Part shown: positions 34,870 to 44,253 of the stretch, one piece after another
Layout of the letters: every line of letters starts with the position of its first letter
Numbering within the stretch: position 1 is the first letter of the stretch
Assembly: GCA_022827095.1 (NCBI GenBank)
Contig: JAJDTP010000005.1
Coordinates: 434,001 to 498,000, forward strand
Length of the DNA stretch: 64,000 nucleotides
Source: Dehalococcoidia bacterium
GTDB lineage: Bacteria > Chloroflexota > Dehalococcoidia > Lucifugimonadales > UBA3495
Direction: 5' to 3'
Made by a program: the position numbers and the translations under genes
Notes under the pieces: model-generated
Told to the model about the DNA's origin: nothing
Databases searched by the model: none
What the model saw: only the letters and a program-made list of their open reading frames with translations

Positions 34870-35703
34870 TCAAGGGAGGGTAGACACCGCCACCGCGCCC
34901 GGGCCGATGTGGGTTCCGATGGCGGAACCGACCTGCAGGGTGTAGGTGTTTTCAGGATCCGCAAGATCGGACAGGCGGTTGCGAATCTCTTCGGCAGGGC
35001 CGGCGTCGGTGGTGTAGGCGACGGCGAGTTTGGAGGCCGGGCCCCGTTCGCGCACCAGTTCCTCAAGACGTTGCAGCCCGCGCCGAAGATTGCGGGGGCG
35101 GTCGACGGGCAGAACCTCGCCGTCGGCGACCTTGAGTATGGGTTTCACCTTGAGCAGCGAGCCCATGAACGCCTGGGCCTTTCCGATCCGGCCGCCTTTC
35201 TGGAGGTATTCCAGCGTGTCCACCATGGCGAACCCGTAACTGCCACTGGCGCGGGTTTGGGCGGCGGAGACGACGGAATCAAGCGTGGCATCGGCAGCGG
35301 CGGCATCCTCGGCAGCGGCGATTACTTGGAGCATGTGCCCGGCTGATGCCGTGCCGGAATCGACCACAGTCACCGCGCCGTCATCGAATTGGGACGCAGC
35401 CTGAGCCGCGGAGTTGTAGGTGCCGCTGAGCTGCCTGGCCACGGTAATGCACACTACTTGGTCGCTCGCAGAGACGAGCGGTTCCATTGCGCCGGTGAAG
35501 TCGCCGGGTGTGGGTTGGGAAGTGCTGGGTAGTTGGGACGACGACTGGAGGCGAGCGTAAAATTGGGTAGGATTGATGTCGATGCCCTGACGGAAGGAAT
35601 CCTCTCCGAACAGGACGTAGGCCGGGACGACAGAGATTCCGAATCGTTCGACGGTTTCCCGGGCGATGTCGCAAGTACTGTCGGTGATGATCTTTATGGC
35701 CAT
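34870..35703 (-). CDS. DegV family fatty-acid binding protein (FakB-like)
   Basis: A 277-residue DegV protein. DegV/FakB proteins carry a fatty acid for phosphorylation by the kinase FakA. IKIITDSTCDIARETVERFG begins the protein, SSQLPSTSQPTPGDF is the conserved fatty-acid head-group loop, and ARQLSGTYNSAAQAA, MVDTLEYLQKGGRIGKAQAF and GSAIGTHIGPGAVAV follow. ATG 35703 has AAGGAG upstream; the longer frame to 35808 reads into the kinase gene. It lies 37 bases after the DAK2 gene, matching the functional pair. Confidence 0.93.
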   Translation of the reverse strand: MAIKIITDSTCDIARETVERFGISVVPAYVLFGEDSFRQGIDINPTQFYARLQSSSQLPSTSQPTPGDFTGAMEPLVSASDQVVCITVARQLSGTYNSAAQAASQFDDGAVTVVDSGTASAGHMLQVIAAAEDAAAADATLDSVVSAAQTRASGSYGFAMVDTLEYLQKGGRIGKAQAFMGSLLKVKPILKVADGEVLPVDRPRNLRRGLQRLEELVRERGPASKLAVAYTTDAGPAEEIRNRLSDLADPENTYTLQVGSAIGTHIGPGAVAVSTLP

Positions 35704-35740
35704 GCGGGACGCTCCTTCGCCGACTCGCGACTGGATTGAG

Positions 35741-37417
35741 TTATTCGACCGACACCAGGTACGGGTAATGGGGCTGGCCACCCTCGTATACGTCCACCTC
35801 CGCCCCATCGTAGGACTCTTCCAATTCGTTCTGCAGGGCGGCGGCCGATTCGGCCGAAGCGCCTTCTCCCCAATACAGGGTGATCACACTGTCTTCGTCG
35901 GCGGCGGAATGCTGCAATCCCTCGCGTACGGCGGAGTCGGCGTCATCGGCCAGGGCGGCCAGTTTGCCATCCAGAATTGCCATGTACTCGCCCTCGCGCA
36001 CGTCGCGGCCGTCGACCACTGAGTCGCGGACCGCCTGGGTCACCTCGAGGGTTTCCACGGCAACACGCGCCGACTCCATGTTGCCGAGATTGTCGTCCAC
36101 CGAGAGTTCGGGATTGAACCCGAGTATTGCCCCCGTGCCCTGGGGCATGGTGCGGGTAGCCAACACGTGCAACGTGATTTCGCCGGTGTCGGCTTCGGTC
36201 GCCTGGTTGGCAGTGAGAATGACGTTGTGATTGTTGGGTAGGACGATCACGTCGGTGGTGCCGGCGGACATAGCAGCGTCGATTATCTCGCTGGCGCTGG
36301 GATTGAGGGTCTGACCGCCGGGGATGATGGCGGAGCACCCGGCGTCCTGGAACAGGTCCGCCAGTCCTTTGCCCGAGGCCACCGCGATCACCGAAATGCC
36401 TGGCCGGATTTCGGTAGGCCGCGCGCGTTCTCGGTGACCGGCCGTCCAGTCGCGGTTCTGCAGGCTCATGTTGTCGATTTTGAGCTCGTCCAGTTCGCCG
36501 AACCCGATCCCGTAGCTCAAGGCCGAACCGGGGTCGGTGGTGTGGACATGGACCCGGACCGCCTGGCCGCCGCCGATGACCACCGTGGAATCGCAGATGC
36601 CGGAGAATCCCATTCGCAGCGCGTCAGCATCCAATTCCTGGCCGTGAATGACAAACTGTGTGCAGTACCCAAACTCCTCCGCCTCGTGCGCTTCCAGGAA
36701 GTCCGAATCGATGGCCACCGACGCGGTCTGCCGCGGGTTGATGACGCCCCCGACGCTGCGCAGGCCGAGGTCGATGGGCGGTCCAGTCTCGCCGAGCAGG
36801 TGCTGCAACGCGCCGCCGATGATGGCGACTACGCCCAGACCTCCCGAATCCACCACCCCCGCTTCCTTAAGCACCGGGAGTTGGTCGGGAGTGCGGGCGA
36901 GGGCTTCGACGGCGCCGGCGTAAGCCATCTGCCATAGTGCGATTACGTCGCGCTCGCCGGCGTCGTTGGCTTGCACTGAGGCGTCCGAGGCTCCGCGAAT
37001 TACGGACAGCATTGTGCCCTCGCGGGGTTGGCTGACGGCCCCGTACGCGGAGTCGGTTGCCGAACGAAACGCGGCCACGGCGTCGGATGAGTCGATTTCC
37101 ACGACGCCGGCCACCCCATCGGCAAATCCGCGCAGAAGTTGGGAGAGGATCACGCCGCTGTTGCCGCGGGCTCCCCAGAAAGCGCCGCTGGCGATGGATT
37201 CGGCAACGTCACCCGCGTGCTCGGCGTCAGCGTCCTTGTTCATCTGCTCGACGCCGGCGCGAAGGGTCAGCAACATATTAGTGCCGGTGTCGCCGTCGGG
37301 CACCGGAAACACGTTGAGTGCATTTGCCGCATCCCGGTAAAGTTCCATGTACGCGACCGCGCCGAGCATGGCCTGACGCAAATCGGTGCCCCGCAAAGTC
37401 GTGGAAAGCGATGTCAT
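35741..37417 (-). CDS. DAK2-domain fatty acid kinase (FakA/YloV-like)
   Basis: A 558-residue protein. FakA phosphorylates fatty acids held by DegV/FakB proteins, feeding exogenous or recycled acids into phospholipid synthesis. The N-terminal DhaL-like kinase domain has NALNVFPVPDGDTGTNMLLT and SGAFWGARGNSGVILSQLLR. The middle FakA domain and C-terminal DegV-like part (VIVLPNNHNVILTANQATEA, PQGTGAILGFNPELSVDDN) follow. The start is the ATG at 37417, which matches the family; upstream extension to 37591 was rejected. It lacks a strong ribosome site. It precedes degV and recG, as yloV does in Firmicutes. Confidence 0.92.
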   Translation of the reverse strand: MTSLSTTLRGTDLRQAMLGAVAYMELYRDAANALNVFPVPDGDTGTNMLLTLRAGVEQMNKDADAEHAGDVAESIASGAFWGARGNSGVILSQLLRGFADGVAGVVEIDSSDAVAAFRSATDSAYGAVSQPREGTMLSVIRGASDASVQANDAGERDVIALWQMAYAGAVEALARTPDQLPVLKEAGVVDSGGLGVVAIIGGALQHLLGETGPPIDLGLRSVGGVINPRQTASVAIDSDFLEAHEAEEFGYCTQFVIHGQELDADALRMGFSGICDSTVVIGGGQAVRVHVHTTDPGSALSYGIGFGELDELKIDNMSLQNRDWTAGHRERARPTEIRPGISVIAVASGKGLADLFQDAGCSAIIPGGQTLNPSASEIIDAAMSAGTTDVIVLPNNHNVILTANQATEADTGEITLHVLATRTMPQGTGAILGFNPELSVDDNLGNMESARVAVETLEVTQAVRDSVVDGRDVREGEYMAILDGKLAALADDADSAVREGLQHSAADEDSVITLYWGEGASAESAAALQNELEESYDGAEVDVYEGGQPHYPYLVSVE

Positions 37418-37579
37418 AACGCCCACAGTATTCACATAGTAAAGTCGTCGCGAGTATAGCACAGCGGGTTCTCTGCTCTCTGTTCGGGCGTGTGCACAAA
37501 CAGGTGAGTAATAGATTTGCCGGCGGGCATCAGACGTGGCAAACTCTTGGCATCCAGCGACCCAAAACGCGAGGCGCCT

Positions 37580-38446
37580 ATGAGTCAGCAACTCCCGCCC
37601 GAAGTCCTTAATCTAATAGACGCCGCACTCACCGAAGACCAGGCGTTCAACGATCCCACCACCCAGACGCTGATACCCGACGGCGTCACGGGAAACGGTA
37701 TGCTCCGCGCCAAGGCCGATGGCGTCCTGGCGGGAGGCGCGGTGGCGGAGGCCGTTTTCAGGCGCATCGATCCCGATCTGGACGTGGAATTGCTGCTCAG
37801 CGACGGGGCCGAACTGGAGCCCGGCCGTGACATTGCCAGCGTGGTGGGATCCGCGGCCGCGATCCTGCGGGCGGAGCGTACCGCCCTCAACTTCATGCAG
37901 CGGATGAGCGGCATTGCCACGGCGACCAACCGGTACGTCCGCGCGGTGGAGGGGACGGCCGCCAGGATAGTAGATACGCGGAAGACGGCTCCGGGCCATC
38001 GGTACCTGGACAAGTACAGCGTGCGCATGGGTGGAGGGTACAACCACCGTATTAATCTGGCCGACGGCATCCTGATCAAGGACAACCACTTGGCCGCGCG
38101 GGCGTCACTGGAGGAGCCACTGGGCGCGGTGGTGCGCCACGCCATCGGCCAGGCGTCGCATACGATACGCGTGGAAGTCGAGGTGGAGTCCCTGGAGCAG
38201 GTCCGGGAGGCCGTGGATGCCGGTGCGCACATCATCATGCTGGATAACATGCCGGTGGATATGATGCGTGAAGCGGTGGGCATCATCGCCGGCCGGGCGT
38301 CCATCGAGGCTTCGGGCGGGATCACGCTGGCCACGGTGCGCGACGTGGCCGAAACCGGCGTGGACCTCATCAGCATTGGCGGCCTCACCCATTCCACCGA
38401 CGCACTGGACATTTCCCTGGACCTGGAGTTTCCTGACCAGCTATAG
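37580..38446 (+). CDS. nadC: Nicotinate-nucleotide pyrophosphorylase (carboxylating) NadC
   Basis: NadC makes nicotinate mononucleotide from quinolinate and PRPP in NAD synthesis. The 288-residue protein has AERTALNFMQRMSGIATATN, DTRKTAPGHRYLDKYSVRMG (quinolinate-binding), GILIKDNHLA and the C-terminal EASGGITLATVRDVAETGVD. The ATG at 37580 follows GAGG; the frame extends 21 codons upstream without support. nadA and nadB are not adjacent. Confidence 0.96.
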   Translation: MSQQLPPEVLNLIDAALTEDQAFNDPTTQTLIPDGVTGNGMLRAKADGVLAGGAVAEAVFRRIDPDLDVELLLSDGAELEPGRDIASVVGSAAAILRAERTALNFMQRMSGIATATNRYVRAVEGTAARIVDTRKTAPGHRYLDKYSVRMGGGYNHRINLADGILIKDNHLAARASLEEPLGAVVRHAIGQASHTIRVEVEVESLEQVREAVDAGAHIIMLDNMPVDMMREAVGIIAGRASIEASGGITLATVRDVAETGVDLISIGGLTHSTDALDISLDLEFPDQL

Positions 38447-38538
38447 CCCTGGCCGGCGCTTCGCTTGAACGCGGGCAGCGCGCGGCGGTATATTGCCGGT
38501 GCCAGATTCAACAAACCAAGCGCAAGGAGCATTCCCCA

Positions 38539-39084
38539 ATGGCCCGTTTGAGTGATGTAACCCGAGATCAGCTCGCCCCTGAACACCAGGAATTTTTCGA
38601 CTCCATTGCCAGCAGCCGCGGCAGCGTTCGCGGGCCGTACGGCGTGCTGCTGCACAGCCCTGACCTGGCGGCGCGCGTGGCGCACACCGGCGCCTACGTG
38701 CGGTTCGATTTGGACATATCCGAGGCCCAAAAAGAGATCGTCATCTGCGCAACGGCCCGTGAGATCCGCCAGCAGTATGAGTTCTCAGCGCACGCCCGGC
38801 TGGCTCGTCAGGCCGGAGTGTCGGAGGACGTGGTCAACGCCATCGCCACCGGCAAGGCCCCTGAGGGCATGAGCGGCATCGAGGCCTCGCTGGTGAAGTA
38901 CGTTCAGGAGTTGTTCCGCAACCACAAGGTGAGCGACGAGACCTTCGGCGAGGTGTCCGGTCACTTCGGGATGCAGAAGACGGTGGAGATCACGGCGCTC
39001 ATGGGGCACTATCTGCTGGTCGGGCAGATCCTTTCCGCCTTCGAGGTCGAATTGCCCGAGGGTGTGCAACCGGAGATCACCTGA
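38539..39084 (+). CDS. Carboxymuconolactone decarboxylase/AhpD-like protein
   Basis: A 181-residue all-helical protein of the CMD/AhpD fold. ICATAREIRQQYEFSAHARL and ARQAGVSEDVVNAIATGK are the core helix pair, where CMD enzymes carry the 'E..H...a...G.s...i' pattern. The redox CxxC of AhpD is absent, which favours a decarboxylase-type or binding role. AAGGAG precedes the ATG. The following bicupin gene is 69 bases away on the same strand, and CMD and cupin proteins often occur together in aromatic degradation. Confidence 0.85.
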   Translation: MARLSDVTRDQLAPEHQEFFDSIASSRGSVRGPYGVLLHSPDLAARVAHTGAYVRFDLDISEAQKEIVICATAREIRQQYEFSAHARLARQAGVSEDVVNAIATGKAPEGMSGIEASLVKYVQELFRNHKVSDETFGEVSGHFGMQKTVEITALMGHYLLVGQILSAFEVELPEGVQPEIT

Positions 39085-39153
39085 CCGCCTTTGCAAGGCA
39101 TACTCGCTGCGTCCCATAGCATCAAACCACGCCCGTCCAGAGGAGAACCGCCC

Positions 39154-39858
39154 ATGGAACCCCTGATTCGCAACGTCAAAGACTTCCCCGCCGGAGTGCC
39201 GGCGCGCCTGATCAGCGCCGATGACAACCCGTCTCTGGTCACCCTCGCCTACTCCGTGATCGAGCCTGGCGGGACCAGTTCGCACCATATCCACGAGTGG
39301 GAACATGAGGTCTACATCATTGAAGGGAGCGGTACGCTGGTGGCCGACGGCAAGGAATACCCGGTGAAGGCCGGTGACGCCATGTTCATTCCCCCGATGG
39401 TGGACCACGTCACCCGCAACGACGGCGACGGCAACATACGTCGTATCGAGATCAACCCGCTCGCCGCGGCCAGCGGGAACGCCCGCCCCGGTGGGTCTGA
39501 GCCGGGCGCCGGGACACCACCGGTGATCCGCAACCACGCTGATTTGAACGCCGAGACTGGACACACCATGTTGGGCGGGCGGGACGGCTGCCCCAACTAC
39601 CTGATGCTGTACAACGGCGCCATGCAGCCCGGCGCGGTGAGCCATCCCGAGACGGGTGGGCACAATCACGAATGGGATCACACCGTGTTCATCCTAGAGG
39701 GGACTGGGACGCTGGTAGTATCGGGGACCGAGTACACGGTGACCGCGGGTGACGCCGTGCGGGTGCCGCCGGGTGAGCATCACCAGTGGAAGAACGAGAC
39801 CGACGCCCCGATGCTGCGGGTCACGTTCAACGACATCAAGTCGGAAGGACACGGCTGA
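39154..39858 (+). CDS. Bicupin protein (two cupin_2 domains)
   Basis: A 234-residue protein with two cupin barrels. Barrel 1 has GGTSSHHIHEWEHEVYIIEG and PVKAGDAMFIPPMVDHVTRN. Barrel 2 has SHPETGGHNHEWDHTVFILE and VTAGDAVRVPPGEHHQWKN. Each keeps the G-x5-HxHx3-4E and G-x5-PxG-x2-H-x3-N metal motifs, so both may bind metal. ATG 39154 follows AGAGGAGAA; the frame upstream to 39091 is unsupported. It could be a dioxygenase, isomerase or sensor; the substrate is unknown. Confidence 0.85.
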   Translation: MEPLIRNVKDFPAGVPARLISADDNPSLVTLAYSVIEPGGTSSHHIHEWEHEVYIIEGSGTLVADGKEYPVKAGDAMFIPPMVDHVTRNDGDGNIRRIEINPLAAASGNARPGGSEPGAGTPPVIRNHADLNAETGHTMLGGRDGCPNYLMLYNGAMQPGAVSHPETGGHNHEWDHTVFILEGTGTLVVSGTEYTVTAGDAVRVPPGEHHQWKNETDAPMLRVTFNDIKSEGHG

Positions 39859-39953
39859 TTCACGTTACCAAGGTTTAGTGGAAGCGGGGCGATCGCGGAC
39901 GGCAACGTCGCGGTTGCCTCGTTTTGCATATCCGACAGATGGGATTGTTTTGA

Positions 39954-41267
39954 ATGGCTGACGTCACGATCATTCAATCGGTGCGCGGGCGTGAGGTACT
40001 GGACTCGCGCGGAAACCCAACGGTGGAGGTTGACGTAACGCTCCGCGGCGGGGCATTTGGCCGCGCCATTGTCCCTTCGGGGGCTTCAACCGGGCGACAC
40101 GAGGCGGTGGAACTGCGGGATGGTGATCCCACTCGCTATGAAGGGCTTGGCGTACTGCGGGCGGTTGCGGCGGTGAACGACGTCATCGCCCCGGCGATCT
40201 CGGGCGACTGTGACGCGGCGGAGCAAGCGGCCCTGGACTCCCGTCTGCGGGAACTGGACGGCACGGTGAACAAGGCGAACCTGGGGGCCAATGCCATCCT
40301 CGGCGTGTCCCTGGCCTCCGCTCACGCCGCCGCCAACGCTGTAGGACAACCGCTTTACAGTCACCTGGGCGGGGCCGACGCATGCGTCCTGCCGATGCCC
40401 ATGATCAACATTATCAGCGGCGGGAGACACGCGGCCGGCGGCTTGGACATGCAGGACTTCCTGGCGATCCCCATCGGCGCTGAAACCTTTGGTGATGCGT
40501 TGCGCATGGTGGTGGCGGTGTACCGAGCGGTGGGTCGCTTGCTGTCTCAAATGGGACCCTACGCATACGGTGTCGCGGACGAGGGCGGTTACGGGCCGCC
40601 GCTGCCCTGTCACGAAGACGCGCTGGGCCTGATTTACGACGCCTCGCGGTTGGCAGGCTACCGGTGCGCGCGGGATGGCGACATCGCCCTCGGCCTGGAC
40701 GTGGCGGCGACAGAGTTTGCCGTCGATGGCGGACGATATGCGTTGCATGCCGAAGGTCGTATGTTTTCGTCCACGGAGCTTGTCGACCTCTTGGAGCAAT
40801 GGAGCAAGACCTACCCGATCATTTCGATTGAAGACGGGCTGGCTGAAGACGATTGGGATGGCTGGGACCACCTGACCAAACAGCTGAGCGCCTCGGCCCA
40901 GTTGATCGGCGACGACCTGTTCACCACGAACCGGGAACGCCTGGCGCGCGGCTCAGATGACGGCATCGCCAACGCGGTTTTGGTGAAACCCAACCAGATC
41001 GGAACGCTCACGGAAACGTTGCAAACAGTGCGGTTGGCCCAAGAGCGAGGATACCTGCCCGTGATTTCGGCGCGCTCCGGCGAAACTGAGGACACCACCA
41101 TCGCAGACTTGGCCGTGGCCACCGGCGCGGGACAGATCAAGATCGGCTCAATCACGCGGTCCGAAAGGCTGGCCAAGTACAACCGGCTGCTGCGGATCGA
41201 GGAAGAGTTAGGCGACCGCGCCAAATTCGCAGGTCGGGACGTTTTCGCGCGGTTCCTGAGTCCATGA
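39954..41267 (+). CDS. eno: Enolase
   Basis: Enolase converts 2-phosphoglycerate to phosphoenolpyruvate in glycolysis. The 437-residue protein has VRGREVLDSRGNPTVEVDVT, the substrate loop VPSGASTGRHEAVELRDGD, MPMINIISGGRHA, the Mg ligands in SIEDGLAEDDWDGW and IGDDLFTTN, and VKPNQIGTLTETL. Its stop overlaps the rsmG start by four bases (ATGA). Confidence 0.97.
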   Translation: MADVTIIQSVRGREVLDSRGNPTVEVDVTLRGGAFGRAIVPSGASTGRHEAVELRDGDPTRYEGLGVLRAVAAVNDVIAPAISGDCDAAEQAALDSRLRELDGTVNKANLGANAILGVSLASAHAAANAVGQPLYSHLGGADACVLPMPMINIISGGRHAAGGLDMQDFLAIPIGAETFGDALRMVVAVYRAVGRLLSQMGPYAYGVADEGGYGPPLPCHEDALGLIYDASRLAGYRCARDGDIALGLDVAATEFAVDGGRYALHAEGRMFSSTELVDLLEQWSKTYPIISIEDGLAEDDWDGWDHLTKQLSASAQLIGDDLFTTNRERLARGSDDGIANAVLVKPNQIGTLTETLQTVRLAQERGYLPVISARSGETEDTTIADLAVATGAGQIKIGSITRSERLAKYNRLLRIEEELGDRAKFAGRDVFARFLSP

Positions 41268-42004
41268 CAGCCGGCGCCGGGTTGGGGATGGAGATTCTCA
41301 ATGAACAGGCGGCGCGCCTGGGATTGGATCTGACGGTCGACCAGTTGACGCAATTCGCCGAGTACCAGCGGCTGCTCGCGCTGGGCAATCAGAGGGCGAA
41401 CCTCACCTCTATCACTGACTCCGAGGCGGTTCAGGTGCGCCATTTCTTCGATTCACTGACTGCTGTGAGAACGGTCAGCGATTGGCGGGACGGCCTGCGA
41501 GTGGTTGATCTGGGCTCCGGAGCTGGATTTCCGGGCGTTCCCCTGAAGATAGTTTTCCCTGGCATCCATTTGACGCTGGTGGAGTCGGTGGGTAAAAAGA
41601 CGGCGTTTCTGGAAACGCTGGTCGCGGGCCTCGGCCTGGACAACGTGAACGTGGTTACCGCGCGGGCCGAGGAGTTGGCGCGCGCCGAAGGCTATCGTGG
41701 GCAGTTTGACGTTGCTCTGGCCCGGGGAGTCGCCTCGATGTCCGTGTTGGTGGAGTATGGGCTACCGTTGTGCAAGAGGCACGGATCGTTGGTGGCGTGG
41801 AAGGGGAAGGACGGGCCGGCGGAAGCGCAGGCGGCGAATAACGCGCTTGCAGAGTTAGGTGGCAGGATGGCCGGTGCCCGTTCCCTGAACGATCTGTCGC
41901 CGCCGCTGCCGCCGGACCGTTGGCTCGTCACCGTGGAAAAGGTGCGGCGGACGCCGGGGAAGTACCCGCGCCGGGTCGGCGTGCCCGCCAAGCAGCCACT
42001 ATAG
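41264..42004 (+). CDS. rsmG: 16S rRNA (guanine527-N7)-methyltransferase RsmG
   Basis: RsmG (GidB) methylates G527 of 16S rRNA. The 246-residue protein has NLTSITDSEAVQVRHFFDSL, the SAM-binding VVDLGSGAGFPGVPLKIVFP, ESVGKKTAFLETLVAGLGL and FDVALARGVASMSVLVEYGL. It is coupled to eno by an ATGA overlap. mnmG, parA and parB, its usual neighbours, are absent. It converges with aor, overlapping its end by six bases. Confidence 0.94.
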   Translation: MTAGAGLGMEILNEQAARLGLDLTVDQLTQFAEYQRLLALGNQRANLTSITDSEAVQVRHFFDSLTAVRTVSDWRDGLRVVDLGSGAGFPGVPLKIVFPGIHLTLVESVGKKTAFLETLVAGLGLDNVNVVTARAEELARAEGYRGQFDVALARGVASMSVLVEYGLPLCKRHGSLVAWKGKDGPAEAQAANNALAELGGRMAGARSLNDLSPPLPPDRWLVTVEKVRRTPGKYPRRVGVPAKQPL

Positions 42005-43921
42005 GGCTATCACGGCCAGGTCGACGCGACCTTCGGCGCTCCATCCCCGGGCGCGATAGTAGTCGGCGATCATTGCATCCAGCTCGGCCGAGGTGAGGCC
42101 GACGCCGGCGGCGACACCATCGGCGAGAGGTTCGTTCAGGGTACGACCCGGGAGGGTATCGTCGGAGCGGCGCCAGCCCCAACGCTGGTTGTACGCTTTT
42201 TTGAGGTCGGCGATGTGGGCGGCCGCGCGGCGGAGTTCGTCGGCGTCGAAATCTTCCCAGCCGGTTACCATGCGGTAAACGGCGGCCGAGTCCTCCCAGA
42301 AATCGCTGAAAGCCCGGCGGAGGAACTTGCACCAGATGAGCGAGTCCAGCGCCGCTGCGAAATCCTCGCTGTCGGCAGCAATCTTGCCGCGTTGGTCGTC
42401 CACGGCCAGGCGGTCCACCTCCGGCGAGAAGTCGGCGTCGTAGGCCGACGTGCGATTGTGGCAGGCGCCGCGCGGGGTGGTCGCCAATCCCAGGGCCAGC
42501 GTTTTCAGGCTACGGGGTTCGTAGCCGGGCATCTCCAATCCCTTGACTTGCATGGCCCAGGATTCCGATCCACCGGCGACGCGTTCGGCGGCGAGCCGGC
42601 TGCCTTCCGCCAGCAGGTTGCCGAGAGGACCGCGGCGATGCCCAATGTCGTCCAACAGATCGATTACTGCCGCGCCGTCACCGAAGTTCAGCGAGCGGCC
42701 GGCGCTACCGTCGTCATCGGCAACCTGCGGGTTGCCCAACAGCCCTCGCTCGGCAGTTTCGATTGCCCAGGCGATGACGCCGCCGGCGGAAATGGTGTCC
42801 AGGCCAAGCTCGTCGCAGCGGCGCACGGCGCGGATCACCGCGTCGGGGTCGCCGACGCCGACCAGCGGGCCCAGGGCGAAGAGGCTCTCGTACTCCAATC
42901 GCGCGCTGACCTCGCGGGCCCCATTTGCTCCCGTGTCTTTCGTGCCCACCGTCACGATCTTTTCGCATCCGATGGTACAGTTGGCGCAATGGGCCGAACG
43001 CGTGGCGCGGGTCTGGTGCAATGCCTCGCCGCTGACCGCCTCGGCGCCCTCGAAGGTTGACTGTTGGAAATTGCGCGTGGGCAGGGTGCCCAGGCGATTG
43101 AACACCGATACGTTGGCGATGGTCCCAAGCTCGCGGTACTTGGCGGTGGCGGCGCCCAGGCTGCGTCGACTCAGATCTCGGGCGTATGCTCGCAGGGCCA
43201 TGGGGTCCGCAATGGGAGGATCGGACTCCGGGTTGCCGCGCACAGCGATGGCCTTGAGATGCTTGCTGCCCATCACCGCTCCCGGGCCGCAGCGTCCGGC
43301 CTGACGTCCGCCGTCGTTGGCGATGCTTGCAAAGCGGACCAGGTTCTCGCCGGCCGGGCCGATGCAGGCGACGCGAACGGGTCGGCGACTACCATCGTCC
43401 AGTTCCTGTTTGACCGCCGATTCGGTGTCCATGGTGGACAAGCCCATCAGGTGAGCGGCAGGTGTGATTCGCGGAACGCCGTCGGCATCGATGTGCAGCA
43501 ACGCCGCATACTGCGAGCGGCCGGTGATAACCAGCGCGTCGCCACAGGCTCGCTTCAGTTCGACCGCCAGGTGGCTGGAAGATAGGCCGTCGGCGATGAA
43601 GCCCGTCAGCGGCGAACGGGTCATCACGGCAAATTTGCTCGAGGTGGTCAGACGGGTTCCGACCAGCGGGCTGGTGACGAAGATCAGGGGATTGGCCGGT
43701 TCCAGCGCGGCGTCGAGCAGTTGCTTGCGGTTGTCGTCGGAAAGTAGATCGCCGTCGTGGTCGACCGGTGGGCTGCCGTAACGATGGAGCAGCCACGTGC
43801 CCAAACCGATGCCACCGATGGTCGAGCGGAGGGCTTGCTGGGGGATCGGGTCGCGTCGATATTCCCCGGTGGTCAGATCAACCACCGTGGCGAATCCACG
43901 GTAGCCATATAGGGCCGACAT
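41999..43921 (-). CDS. Aldehyde ferredoxin oxidoreductase (tungsten-type)
   Basis: AOR-family enzymes oxidise aldehydes to acids with a tungsten bis-pyranopterin site and a [4Fe-4S] cluster. The 640-residue protein starts at ATG 43921; the longer frame to 44077 runs over the MoaD-like gene. RSTIGGIGLGTWLLHRYG and FVTSPLVGTRLTTSSKFAVM mark the N-terminal pterin-binding domain, followed by CIGPAGENLVRFASIANDG. The cluster ligands appear as CANCTIGC (about residues 312-319) plus a distal Cys in LIWCKF (about 531). It ends the mobA-moaD-aor operon. The physiological aldehyde is unknown. Confidence 0.93.
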   Translation of the reverse strand: MSALYGYRGFATVVDLTTGEYRRDPIPQQALRSTIGGIGLGTWLLHRYGSPPVDHDGDLLSDDNRKQLLDAALEPANPLIFVTSPLVGTRLTTSSKFAVMTRSPLTGFIADGLSSSHLAVELKRACGDALVITGRSQYAALLHIDADGVPRITPAAHLMGLSTMDTESAVKQELDDGSRRPVRVACIGPAGENLVRFASIANDGGRQAGRCGPGAVMGSKHLKAIAVRGNPESDPPIADPMALRAYARDLSRRSLGAATAKYRELGTIANVSVFNRLGTLPTRNFQQSTFEGAEAVSGEALHQTRATRSAHCANCTIGCEKIVTVGTKDTGANGAREVSARLEYESLFALGPLVGVGDPDAVIRAVRRCDELGLDTISAGGVIAWAIETAERGLLGNPQVADDDGSAGRSLNFGDGAAVIDLLDDIGHRRGPLGNLLAEGSRLAAERVAGGSESWAMQVKGLEMPGYEPRSLKTLALGLATTPRGACHNRTSAYDADFSPEVDRLAVDDQRGKIAADSEDFAAALDSLIWCKFLRRAFSDFWEDSAAVYRMVTGWEDFDADELRRAAAHIADLKKAYNQRWGWRRSDDTLPGRTLNEPLADGVAAGVGLTSAELDAMIADYYRARGWSAEGRVDLAVIAL

Positions 43922-43926
43922 GGCGT

Positions 43927-44253
43927 TCACCCGCCAGCCTGATTTGATAGGAGAAGCAACGAGTCGCCCGGGGCCCAATCCAGGGGTGCTTCGATTTCGG
44001 GCGACAAAAAAGCGAGGCCGTTCCGGTTCAGAGCGTATCCGTCGGCGACGGAGATCGTCCCTCGGTCCGACAGACACAATGCGCTGCCCACCAGGTCAGG
44101 GCATTCTTGCGCCAGAGCACCCAACAACTCCGTGACCGGAGTTTGCGCGTCGACCGTCAGACAAACGCTGCTGACGCCAGCGCGAACGCGGGCCAGGCCA
44201 AACAGTTCCACGGTGACAACCACCGAAACTCCGTTCGGCGCGGCGGATTTCAT
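43927..44253 (-). CDS. MoaD/ThiS-like sulfur carrier protein
   Basis: A 108-residue ubiquitin-fold protein. VSVVVTVELFGLARVRAGVS starts the fold and the C-terminus is LLLLSNQAGG, ending in the Gly-Gly that is adenylated and thiocarboxylated to supply sulfur for molybdopterin. It overlaps mobA by four bases and ends five bases before aor. The close placement suggests a carrier used for that enzyme's cofactor. A general MoaD is the alternative. Confidence 0.85.
   Translation of the reverse strand: MKSAAPNGVSVVVTVELFGLARVRAGVSSVCLTVDAQTPVTELLGALAQECPDLVGSALCLSDRGTISVADGYALNRNGLAFLSPEIEAPLDWAPGDSLLLLSNQAGG

Noticed and set aside
41999-44077. 52-codon N-terminal extension of AOR
   Set aside because: It overlaps the MoaD-like gene in another frame; AOR homology begins at ATG 43921.
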